Assembly (NCBI RefSeq): GCF_900129135.1
Contig: NZ_FQVI01000007.1
Span: 1-64,000 of the forward strand
DNA from: Lactonifactor longoviformis DSM 17459
GTDB lineage: Bacteria; Bacillota; Clostridia; Lachnospirales; Lachnospiraceae
Direction: 5' to 3'
DNA: 64,000 nucleotides
A program made the translations under genes and the position numbers. This document shows positions 17,511-25,304 of this stretch, in pieces (position 1 is the stretch's first letter; each line of letters starts with the position of its first letter). The notes below the pieces were generated by a model. That model was not told the DNA's origin, ran no database searches, and saw only the letters and a list, made by a program, of their open reading frames with translations.

Positions 17511-18947
17511 ATGAGTAGTACAGCACAAAGCTTAGCAAGTCAAAGAATTAATTCTTTACTTGACGAGAACAGTTTTGTTGAAATCGGCGGGCAGATTACA
17601 GCTAGAAATACGGATTTCAACTTATCTGAAAAGGAAACACCGTCTGATGGTGTCATTACAGGTTATGGTGTGATCGACGGCAATTTAGTCTATGTTTACA
17701 GCCAGGATGCTTCTGTATTAAACGGAACCATCGGCGAAATGCATGCTAAAAAAATCACAAACCTCTATAATCTGGCAATGAAGACAGGAGCACCTGTAAT
17801 CGGACTGGTAGATTGCGCAGGTTTTCGTCTGGAAGAGGCTACAGACGCATTAAACGGATTCGGCGAAATCTACACCAAGCAGGCTCTGGCATCAGGTGTG
17901 ATACCTCAGGTTACAGGTATCTTCGGAACGTGCGGAGGCGGTCTTGCCATTGCATCTGCGATGACAGATTTTACATTTATGGAAGAGAAAAAAGGCAAAT
18001 TATTTGTAAACTCTCCCAACGCAATTGACGGGAATGAAATCTCCAAATGCGATACATCCAGCGCAAAGTTCCAGAGCGAAGAGACCGGACTGGTAGACGG
18101 TGTGGGAAGTGAAGAAGAAATCATAGCACAGATGAGAGCTTTGGTAAGTATGCTTCCGGCCAACAACGAAGATGATATGTCTTACACAGAATGTACAGAT
18201 GATTTAAATCGGGTTTGTACAGAACTTGCTAACTGTGTCGGCGATACTTCTATTGCTCTTTCTCAGATTGCAGATAATAATGTATTTTTTGAAGTGAAAT
18301 CCAGCTATGCGCAAGACATGGTAACTGGTTTTATCCGTCTGAACGGCGCAACCGTTGGATGTGTTGCCAATAGAACCGAAGTATATGATGCAGAAGGCAA
18401 TAAGACAGAAGAATTCGACAATGTCCTCTCTGCAAGAGGATGTAAAAAGGCGGCAGAATTTGTAGATTTCTGTGATGCTTTTGATATTCCAGTGCTGACG
18501 CTTACCAACGCAAAAGGATATAAAGCAACAAAATGTGCCGAAGCGAATATGGCAAAAGCAGCTGCGGCATTAACATATGCATATACAAATGCAACTGTGC
18601 CGAAGGTGAACGTTGTGATTGGCACAGCCTACGGAAGTGCATACCTGACTATGAACAGCAAATCTACCGGAGCAGATATGGTATTTGCATGGCCTACAGC
18701 AGAGATCGGTATGATGGATGCAAAGCTGGCGGCAAAGATTATGTATGCAGGCGCAGACGCAGCGACAATCAATGAAAAAGCAGCAGAATATGCAACTCTT
18801 CAGTCAAGCGCTCAGGCAGCTGCGAAGAGAGGATATGTGGACACAATTATTGAAGCAGAAGACACAAGAAAATATGTGATTGGAGCTTTTGAAATGTTAT
18901 TCACAAAGAGAGAAGACCGACCAAGTAAGAAACATGGCACGGTTTAG
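17511..18947 (+). CDS. Acyl-CoA carboxyltransferase subunit (MmdA/transcarboxylase 12S type)
   Basis: This 478-aa cytoplasmic protein has the double crotonase-fold carboxyltransferase layout: an N-half (about 1-245) with GTCGGGLAIASAMTDFTFM and a C-half (about 255-470) with TNAKGYKATKCAE and GTAYGSAYLTMNSK. Family members move CO2 between biotin and an acyl-CoA such as methylmalonyl- or propionyl-CoA. It is shorter than typical MmdA (about 510 aa) and has a divergent N-terminus. It heads a five-gene operon with a biotin carrier, pump subunits beta and gamma, and a second, pyruvate/oxaloacetate-type carboxyltransferase. Methylmalonyl-CoA is the likeliest substrate, but glutaconyl- or malonyl-CoA cannot be excluded. 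Confidence 0.85.
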   Translation: MSSTAQSLASQRINSLLDENSFVEIGGQITARNTDFNLSEKETPSDGVITGYGVIDGNLVYVYSQDASVLNGTIGEMHAKKITNLYNLAMKTGAPVIGLVDCAGFRLEEATDALNGFGEIYTKQALASGVIPQVTGIFGTCGGGLAIASAMTDFTFMEEKKGKLFVNSPNAIDGNEISKCDTSSAKFQSEETGLVDGVGSEEEIIAQMRALVSMLPANNEDDMSYTECTDDLNRVCTELANCVGDTSIALSQIADNNVFFEVKSSYAQDMVTGFIRLNGATVGCVANRTEVYDAEGNKTEEFDNVLSARGCKKAAEFVDFCDAFDIPVLTLTNAKGYKATKCAEANMAKAAAALTYAYTNATVPKVNVVIGTAYGSAYLTMNSKSTGADMVFAWPTAEIGMMDAKLAAKIMYAGADAATINEKAAEYATLQSSAQAAAKRGYVDTIIEAEDTRKYVIGAFEMLFTKREDRPSKKHGTV

Positions 18948-18961
18948 GCGAGGTGAATCAT

Positions 18962-19729
18962 ATGAAGCAGACATGGAAAAAAATATTTAGCATTGTTTTG
19001 ATGGGCGTTCTCTTCGCTGCCCTTACCGCCTGCGGTGGGAAGAAGGATGAGAGCACTGGGCTTGAGGTGAGCGAAGACATTCAAAGTCAGCTGATTCAGT
19101 CTGCCCAGTCCGCCGTTGAAGCAATTGTGGTCATGGATGATGAGACCATACAGTCTTATCTGGAATCCGAAGATGCATTCTCTGTATCTGCTATGGAAGC
19201 ATGGCAGGGGAGCAGAGATGAACTGGGTGCCTATGTGAGTATGGGAGATGCCGCTCTGGAGACAGATAAAGATATGATTACGGTTACCATACCAACTAAA
19301 TTTGAAAAGGAAGAAGCAGTTTTTACTATTACATTTGATAAAAAGTACGCTGCTACCTCTATGGGTATTGATGTACAGTACTCCATGGGAACCAAATTAC
19401 AGAGAGCCGGTATGAATACACTGATGGGAGTCGGCATTGTGTTCTGTATGCTGATCTTCCTGAGCTTTCTGATTTATCTTTTTAAATTTATACCAGCCAT
19501 TGAAAGTAAGTTTAAGAAGAGCGAGGCTGCTCCCCAGAAAACAGCGCCTGCAGCAGAAACAGCAACCGCTGCAGCTCCTGCCCTGGTGCAGGAAGAAGAG
19601 CTTGTGGATGACGGAGAGCTGGTAGCAGCAATCGCAGCGGCGATTGCAGCATCTGAGAATACTTCCACTGACAGTTTTGTAGTAAGATCTATCAGAAAAT
19701 CAAATAAAAGAAATTGGCAGAGAGCTTAA
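18962..19729 (+). CDS. OadG-type decarboxylase gamma subunit fused to a lipoprotein domain
   Basis: This 255-aa membrane protein begins with a lipoprotein signal peptide (about 1-22, lipobox LTAC followed by GG). A roughly 125-residue extracytoplasmic domain of DUF3887-like appearance comes next. Then a membrane helix (about 155-175; GVGIVFCMLIFLSFLIYLF) and a cytoplasmic Ala/Pro linker typical of OadG gamma subunits, which bind the carboxyltransferase and stabilise the pump. The ATG at 18962 is preferred over GTG at 18953 because GAGGTG then sits 6 bp upstream and the lipobox position is normal. Ordinary OadG proteins are only about 80-120 aa and lack the outer domain, so this is a notable fusion. 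Confidence 0.82.
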   Translation: MKQTWKKIFSIVLMGVLFAALTACGGKKDESTGLEVSEDIQSQLIQSAQSAVEAIVVMDDETIQSYLESEDAFSVSAMEAWQGSRDELGAYVSMGDAALETDKDMITVTIPTKFEKEEAVFTITFDKKYAATSMGIDVQYSMGTKLQRAGMNTLMGVGIVFCMLIFLSFLIYLFKFIPAIESKFKKSEAAPQKTAPAAETATAAAPALVQEEELVDDGELVAAIAAAIAASENTSTDSFVVRSIRKSNKRNWQRA

Positions 19730-19747
19730 TCAATAGGAGGAAAAATC

Positions 19748-20119
19748 ATGAAAAACTATACAATTACAGTGAATGGAACTGCATATGATGTAACCGTAGA
19801 AGAAGGTACCGGCAGCGCTCCTGCAGCACCGGCGGCAGCGCCAAAAGCTGCACCTAAGGCAGCACCTGCAGCAACACCTAAAAAGGCAGCAGCAGGGGCA
19901 GCAGGGGCTGTTGAAGTAAAAGCTTCCGTACCAGGTAAGGTATTTAAAGTAGAAGCTTCTGCAGGACAGGCTGTGAAGGCCGGTGACGCGATTATTATTC
20001 TGGAAGCCATGAAAATGGAGATTCCGGTTGTAGCACCTCAGGACGGAACCATTGCAAGTATTGATGTATCTGTAGGCGACGCCATTGAGTCTGGTGACAT
20101 CTTAGCATCAATGAACTAG
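19748..20119 (+). CDS. Biotin carboxyl carrier protein
   Basis: This 123-aa protein has an N-terminal segment of about 20 residues, an Ala/Pro/Lys-rich flexible linker (about 23-50) and a C-terminal biotinyl domain. The biotin-accepting lysine is in EAMKMEI (about residue 88). It is the mobile carboxyl carrier between the two carboxyltransferases and the OadB pump, comparable to the 1.3S subunit of transcarboxylase. AGGAGG precedes the ATG. Confidence 0.96.
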   Translation: MKNYTITVNGTAYDVTVEEGTGSAPAAPAAAPKAAPKAAPAATPKKAAAGAAGAVEVKASVPGKVFKVEASAGQAVKAGDAIIILEAMKMEIPVVAPQDGTIASIDVSVGDAIESGDILASMN

Positions 20120-20191
20120 AATTTGCATTCTGTGTAAATTCCCTGCGGCAGGTATCTGCCTGCCTGAAAACTTACAATGGGAGGTAAAAAA

Positions 20192-21340
20192 ATGTCTTAT
20201 GTAACAGAAACACTGTCTAACCTGCTTCATCAGACTGCTTTCTTTAATTTAACATGGGGAAACTATCTGATGATCGCAGTTGCCTGTGTATTCTTATTTC
20301 TGGCAATAAGAAAAGGTTTTGAACCTTTGCTGCTGGTTCCGATTGCATTCGGTATGCTGCTGGTTAACATTTATCCGGATATTATGCTGAGAGCCGAAGA
20401 TGCATCAAACGGCGTGGGCGGACTTCTCCACTATTTCTATCTGCTTGACGAGTGGAGTATACTGCCGTCTCTGATTTTTATGGGTGTTGGCGCCATGACC
20501 GATTTTGGTCCCCTGATTGCCAACCCCAAAAGCTTCCTTCTGGGTGCCGCAGCGCAGCTGGGTATCTACGGGGCATATTTCTTAGCAATTTTCTTAGGAT
20601 TCAATGGAAAAGCTGCGGCGGCTATTTCCATTATCGGAGGGGCGGATGGTCCGACCTCTATCTTCCTGGCTGGTAAACTGGGACAGACCACTTTGATGGG
20701 CCCCATTGCCGTGGCAGCTTATTCCTATATGTCACTGGTGCCAATTATTCAGCCGCCGATTATGAAGCTTCTCACTACTGAGAAAGAAAGAAAAATTAAG
20801 ATGGAACAGCTTCGCCCGGTAACAAAACTGGAAAAAATTCTGTTCCCTATTATTATCACAATCGTTGTTTGTCTGATTCTCCCCACTACGGCTCCTCTGG
20901 TAGGTATGCTTATGCTGGGTAACCTGTTCAGAGAATCAGGTGTTGTAAAGCAGTTAACAGAGACAGCATCCAATGCTCTTATGTACATCGTAGTTATCTT
21001 ACTTGGTACTTCCGTAGGTGCATCTACAAGCGCTAAGGCATTCCTGAACCTGGATACACTCAAAATCGTAGTCCTGGGTCTGGTTGCATTCGCTGTGGGT
21101 ACCGCAGGCGGTGTGCTCCTCGGCAAACTGATGTGCAAATTGTCCGGCGGAAAGATTAATCCGTTGATTGGTTCTGCTGGTGTATCTGCCGTTCCTATGG
21201 CAGCCCGTGTGTCTCAGAAGGTAGGAGCTGAGGCAGATCCTACAAACTTCCTGCTGATGCATGCCATGGGACCAAATGTTGCCGGTGTTATCGGTACTGC
21301 AGTAGCAGCCGGTACATTCATGGCAATCTTTGGAGTTTAA
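20192..21340 (+). CDS. oadB: Na+-translocating decarboxylase beta subunit
   Basis: This 382-aa polytopic membrane protein decarboxylates carboxybiotin and pumps Na+ outward. The conserved segments GADGPTSIFL (carrying the functionally important Asp) and LLMHAMGPNVAGVIG are present, with about 9-11 hydrophobic helices. The ATG at 20192 is chosen because the ribosome site GGGAGG (20179-20184) lies between it and an upstream in-frame ATG at 20177. The OadB/GcdB/MmdB families are nearly indistinguishable by sequence; the operon determines the substrate. Confidence 0.93.
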   Translation: MSYVTETLSNLLHQTAFFNLTWGNYLMIAVACVFLFLAIRKGFEPLLLVPIAFGMLLVNIYPDIMLRAEDASNGVGGLLHYFYLLDEWSILPSLIFMGVGAMTDFGPLIANPKSFLLGAAAQLGIYGAYFLAIFLGFNGKAAAAISIIGGADGPTSIFLAGKLGQTTLMGPIAVAAYSYMSLVPIIQPPIMKLLTTEKERKIKMEQLRPVTKLEKILFPIIITIVVCLILPTTAPLVGMLMLGNLFRESGVVKQLTETASNALMYIVVILLGTSVGASTSAKAFLNLDTLKIVVLGLVAFAVGTAGGVLLGKLMCKLSGGKINPLIGSAGVSAVPMAARVSQKVGAEADPTNFLLMHAMGPNVAGVIGTAVAAGTFMAIFGV

Positions 21341-21368
21341 TAGTTAAAATAAGAATGGAGGTAAGAAT

Positions 21369-22781
21369 ATGTCAGAAATCGCAAAGAAACCAATCAAAAT
21401 TACTGAGACTATTCTGCGTGATGCCCATCAGTCTCTGATTGCCACAAGAATGACAACAGAGCAGATGCTTCCAATCGTAGATAAAATGGACCAGGTAGGT
21501 TACCATTCCGTAGAGTGCTGGGGAGGTGCAACCTTTGACGCATCCCTGCGTTTCTTAAAAGAAGATCCATGGGACAGACTTCGTAAGTTCCGGGATGGAT
21601 TTAAAAATACAAAATTACAGATGTTATTCCGCGGACAGAATATTCTGGGATACCGTCCCTACGCAGACGATGTAGTGGAATATTTCGTTCAGAAATCAGT
21701 TTCCAATGGAATTGATATCATCCGTATCTTTGACTGCTTAAATGATCTGCGCAACCTTCAGACAGCTGTCAAAGCTGCAGTGAAAGAAAAAGCAGATGCT
21801 CAGGTGGCTCTCTCCTATACATTGGGAGATGCCTATACCCTGGAGTATTGGATTGACATTGCCAAGAAAATTGAAGAGATGGGTGCAACCTCTATCTGTA
21901 TCAAGGATATGGCAGGCCTGCTTCTTCCTTATAAGGCAACGGAGTTAATCACTGCCTTAAAGGAAAATGTGAGCCTTCCGATCCAGCTTCACACCCATTA
22001 CACATCCGGTGTGGCATCCATGACCTACTTAAAGGCAGTAGAGGCCGGTGTCGATGTAATTGACACAGCCATGTCCCCGTTCGCACTGGGAACTTCCCAG
22101 CCTGCCACAGAGGTAATGGTTGAGACATTTAAAGGAACTCCATATGACACAGGATTTGATCAGAATCTGCTGGCAGAGATTGCGGACTATTTCCGTCCGA
22201 TCCGTGACGAGGCTCTGGACAGCGGCCTTCTGAATCCTAAGAACATGGGTGTGAATATTAAAACCTTGTTATACCAGGTACCTGGCGGTATGCTCTCCAA
22301 CCTGACGTCACAGTTAAAAGAGCAGCATGCGGAAGACAAATATTATGATGTTCTGGAAGAAGTACCAAGGGTAAGAAAAGATTTAGGTGAGCCTCCTCTG
22401 GTAACTCCATCTTCTCAGATTGTAGGTACACAGGCAGTGTTCAATGTACTTATGGGAGAGCGCTACAAGATGGTTACCAAGGAAACAAAGGCTGTACTTT
22501 CCGGAGAATACGGCGCAACCGTAAAACCCTTTAATCCTGAGGTTCAGAAGAAATGTATCGGAGATAAAGAGCCGATTACCTGCCGTCCTGCAGATCTGAT
22601 TCCTGATGAGTTAGATACCTTAAGAGGAGAGATGGCACAGTGGTCAGAGCAGGATGAGGACGTTTTAACTTACGCACTGTTCCCGCAGGTTGCTGTTGAC
22701 TTCTTTAAATACAGAGAAGCGCAGAAGACAAAAGTAGATCCTACAGTGGCAGATACAGAGAATAAGGCTTATCCGGTTTAG
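21369..22781 (+). CDS. oadA: Oxaloacetate/pyruvate carboxyltransferase subunit (OadA N-terminal type, 5S-like)
   Basis: This 470-aa protein has the HMGL-like TIM barrel of pyruvate carboxylase/OadA (about 5-300): ITETILRDAHQSLIATRM with metal-binding Asp, the catalytic Lys in CIKDMAGLL, and the metal His pair in LHTHYTSG. The conserved carboxylase domain follows (about 300-440). It ends before any biotinyl domain; biotin comes from the separate carrier at 19748. This matches the 5S subunit of transcarboxylase as well as split OadA. Together with the 12S-like subunit it could transfer CO2 between methylmalonyl-CoA and pyruvate, or feed the Na+ pump from oxaloacetate. Confidence 0.92.
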   Translation: MSEIAKKPIKITETILRDAHQSLIATRMTTEQMLPIVDKMDQVGYHSVECWGGATFDASLRFLKEDPWDRLRKFRDGFKNTKLQMLFRGQNILGYRPYADDVVEYFVQKSVSNGIDIIRIFDCLNDLRNLQTAVKAAVKEKADAQVALSYTLGDAYTLEYWIDIAKKIEEMGATSICIKDMAGLLLPYKATELITALKENVSLPIQLHTHYTSGVASMTYLKAVEAGVDVIDTAMSPFALGTSQPATEVMVETFKGTPYDTGFDQNLLAEIADYFRPIRDEALDSGLLNPKNMGVNIKTLLYQVPGGMLSNLTSQLKEQHAEDKYYDVLEEVPRVRKDLGEPPLVTPSSQIVGTQAVFNVLMGERYKMVTKETKAVLSGEYGATVKPFNPEVQKKCIGDKEPITCRPADLIPDELDTLRGEMAQWSEQDEDVLTYALFPQVAVDFFKYREAQKTKVDPTVADTENKAYPV

Positions 22782-22795
22782 GATAGGGAGAAAAG

Positions 22796-22824
22796 AGAGG
22801 ACCAGGTGATGGTCCTCTTTTTTT
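22796..22824 (+). terminator. Terminator of the carboxyltransferase operon
   Basis: AGAGGACC (22796-22803) and GGTCCTCT (22811-22818) form a perfect stem followed by a T-run to 22824. Confidence 0.9.
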
Positions 22825-22905
22825 GGTTAAATTGGAATTTAATGCAATTACTTGGACTACGGCTCAAGGTGATCTAAGTCGGAAGGTATGAGGCGGCAGG
22901 GGGAC

Positions 22906-23223
22906 GGTGAGAGAAATCCCGCGGCAGCGGGCTGTCTGGTTCGTACGGGAGGAAGGCTTAAGTTCCGGGGACACCTCCGTCGTGAAGAGAGTCTAAGACA
23001 AAACCGGAATCCCCGCCGGAGCACCGTTCGTATGTGCAAAGAATGCTTGATGTGCATTCTCTGCCCATGCTCACTTTTTTTCGGCCCTGACTGCCGAAAA
23101 AATCTCCTGCGGGAATCCCGTTTTTGCCTAAGACTCTCTAATCACTCCTGCGGAACCGTCCGCGGCCCTTAAGCCTCCCTCCCGCCCAACCCAGCCCGCC
23201 CGCTGCCGCAGGATTCCTCTCAC
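22906..23223. repeat. Large imperfect palindrome, about 318 bp, non-coding
   Basis: The left arm (about 22906-23020) and right arm (about 23105-23223) are imperfect inverted repeats. The outer part (GGTGAGAG, GCGGCAGCGGGC, GGCTTAAG) and inner part (AGAGAGTCT, CAAAA, GGAG) match well, with mismatched blocks between. The loop holds two small hairpins, GAATGC/GCATTC near 23041-23056 and TTTTTTCGGC/GCCGAAAAAA near 23076-23102. No coding frame is credible. It could be a decayed palindromic mobile element or a rod-like RNA. It shares no obvious sequence with the neighbouring element at 23449. Confidence 0.75.
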
Positions 23224-23331
23224 CTGGGTATGGGGAGTTCCAGGGGGAGGTTTTTGGCAGTTTATCCAAAACATCAAGCGGACAATAGTGCGGAACAAGA
23301 GGAAAAGTGTACAACTCTCGACCTTCCCCAC

Positions 23332-23529
23332 CCGTTTTCCGTGAATGTGAAGTGAGTCTCTGCCAGGATATAGGAGGGAGCACCGGGGAGACAGGGCCAG
23401 TCCAGGGGCCGGGGTATAGGGGCAAAACAACGCAACCGTTTTCCGTGAATGTGAAGTGAGTCTCTGCCAGGATATAGGAGGGAGCACCGGGGAGACAGGG
23501 CCAGTCCAGGGGCCGGGGTATAGGGGCAA
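23332..23529. repeat. 94-bp perfect direct repeat, period 104 bp
   Basis: Bases 23332-23425 are repeated exactly at 23436-23529, separated by 10 bp. Each copy contains the ATGTGAAGT end and nearly the entire left arm of the palindromic element that follows, so the element carries two left arms and one right arm. There are only two units and they are too long for CRISPR. Confidence 0.93.
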
Positions 23530-23759
23530 GTCAGGGAGGTCAAGCGGAGTGAGCCGAAGATCCAGGCCACCAGCTGATTGGCGAGGAAGGCTCTCCTGAC
23601 GAGCTTAGCAGCTGGTAGGACTTAGCTAAGGGGAGCGGAGCCTCGAGCTGACCTGCCCCTATACCCCGGCCCCTGGACTGGCCCTGTCTCCCCGGTGCTC
23701 CCTCCTATATCCGTCCGTCTGCGATGCGCTTGCCGACTATTTCACCCCGAACTTCACAT
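23449..23759. repeat. Palindromic element copy A (ATGTGAAGT ends, 65-bp arms, 113-nt core)
   Basis: The ends ATGTGAAGT (23449-23457) and ACTTCACAT (23751-23759) are inverted. Inner arms 23470-23534 and 23648-23712 are complementary over 65 bp with a single mismatch. Between them lies a 113-nt core (23535-23647) about 90% identical to that of the copy at 37915. No plausible protein is encoded. It sits between the convergent oadA and uxaA genes, ending 16 bp past the uxaA stop. It could be a MITE-like element, a giant bidirectional terminator, or a gene for a structured RNA. I do not recognise the family. Confidence 0.88.
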
Positions 23760-23775
23760 ACACAAAACTATCATT

Positions 23776-25281
23776 TTATAGAATAACCCCATCCCGGAAC
23801 ACAGAGATCTCCTTATACCCATAGATTTCATTTTGTGTTTTCACTTCCCCGGATGCTACCTTCAGGAGATAGGAGAAGAAATCCTCTGTGACTTCCTCAA
23901 AGGTTTTTCCTTCTAAAAGCTGGCCGGCGTTGTAGTCGATCCAGTGTTTTTTTCGTTGATAGAGGGGCGTGTTGGAGGAGATTTTAACTGTGGGCACAGG
24001 GGTGCCGAAGGGGTTTCCTCTGCCTGTGGTAAAGAGTACCATTTGGGCGCCGCTGGCAACCAGATTGGTGCAGGACACCTGATCGTTGCCAGGGCCGGTG
24101 AGGAGGTTCAGACCGTGTGTTTCTACCGACTGGCCGTAATCCAGCACACCCACTACCGGCGCCTGGCCGCCTTTTTGGGTGCAGCCCAGTGACTTTTCTT
24201 CCAGGGAAGAAATACCGCCCTTTTTATTTCCGGGGGAGGGATTTTCGTAGATGGTTTGTTTGTATTTGGTGAAGTATTGTTTGAAATTGTTGATTAGATT
24301 TACTTCATCCTGAAAAACTTTTTCCGATGCCGCCCGCTCCATCAGAAGTGTCTCAGCGCCGAACATTTCGGGTACCTCGGTGAGGATTGCGCTTCCCCCG
24401 CAGCGGACTAGTTTGTCTGTGATGCGGCCGCAGAGGGCGTTGGCTGTGATGCCCGAAAATGCGTCGGAACCTCCGCACTTGAAACCAATCACTAACTTCT
24501 CTGCGGATACTTTTTCTCTCTTTATGGAAGAGGCATAGTCCGTCAGTTCTTTCAGTAGCTTCATTCCCTCCTCGTATTCATTCTCTGTCTCCTGGGTTAC
24601 CAGGAACTTTACCCTGTTGGGATCCAGATCGCCTAAGACAGGTTTAAATACATCCAGATTATTGTTTTCACACCCCAGGCTCAGGACCAGGACGCCTCCG
24701 GCGTTGGGGTGTTGGATCAGGCCCTTGAGAATCTGCTGCGTTCGTTCAAAATCTTCGGTAAGCTGGCTGCAGCCCATGTTATGGGTATAGGCAAAGATTC
24801 CATCTGTTTGCTGTCCAAAGGCCTTATTTGCCTCTTTGGCCAGAAGGGATGCAGTGGTATTCACACAGCCGACGGTTGGAATGATCCAGATTTCATTTCG
24901 GATGCCTGCCTTTCCATCCGGCCGCAGGTATCCCTGAAAGAAAGCGTTTTCTTTTGGGACAGAAAAGCTGTTCAGGCATGTTTGGTTGGGGGTATAGGTG
25001 TAGTCCAGAATTCCGTCCAGATTCGTCTTTAAGTTCTGAGTATGAATATGCTGACCCTTTCGGATGGTACACAAGGCATACCCGATGGGATGCCCATATT
25101 TAATAATGTTTTCTCCTTTTGGTATGTCTGTGAGAGCTGCCTTGTGTCCGAAAGGGATGGGATCTGCCAGAGTAACAGCAGTATCTCCCGCGCGGCAGAC
25201 GGTTCCTGCAGGTAAATCTGCAAGGGCAACTGCCACATTATCCTCCCGGGCAATTTGTATCAGATGCTGTGTTTCCTTCAT
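23776..25281 (-). CDS. uxaA: Altronate dehydratase
   Basis: This 501-aa cytoplasmic enzyme dehydrates D-altronate to 2-keto-3-deoxygluconate in the galacturonate branch of hexuronate catabolism. The N-terminal SAF domain (about 1-95; DNVAVALADLPAG) is joined to the large UxaA C-terminal domain (about 105-500; THNMGCSQ, LGCENNN, GFKCGGSDAFSGITANA). Both halves are in one chain of normal length. It follows uxaB by 23 bp on the minus strand. The related galactarate/altronate family includes other sugar-acid dehydratases, but the adjacent uxaB supports altronate. Confidence 0.93.
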   Translation of the reverse strand: MKETQHLIQIAREDNVAVALADLPAGTVCRAGDTAVTLADPIPFGHKAALTDIPKGENIIKYGHPIGYALCTIRKGQHIHTQNLKTNLDGILDYTYTPNQTCLNSFSVPKENAFFQGYLRPDGKAGIRNEIWIIPTVGCVNTTASLLAKEANKAFGQQTDGIFAYTHNMGCSQLTEDFERTQQILKGLIQHPNAGGVLVLSLGCENNNLDVFKPVLGDLDPNRVKFLVTQETENEYEEGMKLLKELTDYASSIKREKVSAEKLVIGFKCGGSDAFSGITANALCGRITDKLVRCGGSAILTEVPEMFGAETLLMERAASEKVFQDEVNLINNFKQYFTKYKQTIYENPSPGNKKGGISSLEEKSLGCTQKGGQAPVVGVLDYGQSVETHGLNLLTGPGNDQVSCTNLVASGAQMVLFTTGRGNPFGTPVPTVKISSNTPLYQRKKHWIDYNAGQLLEGKTFEEVTEDFFSYLLKVASGEVKTQNEIYGYKEISVFRDGVIL

Positions 25282-25304
25282 ATAATCATGTATCCTTTCC
25301 TGTA

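Noticed and set aside
23332-23529. Possible CRISPR array
   Set aside because: Only two units of 94 bp separated by 10 bp, with no spacers and no cas genes.
23128-23570. Overlapping minus-strand open frames rich in Pro/Gly (MPLYPGPWTGPVS repeated)
   Set aside because: They arise because GC-rich inverted and direct repeats lack stop codons. The same peptide is read in different frames from each repeat copy, there is no ribosome site, and the composition is not protein-like.
23449-23759. Insertion sequence with its own transposase
   Set aside because: No protein of transposase size or motif is encoded in either copy. At most it is a non-autonomous element mobilised in trans.
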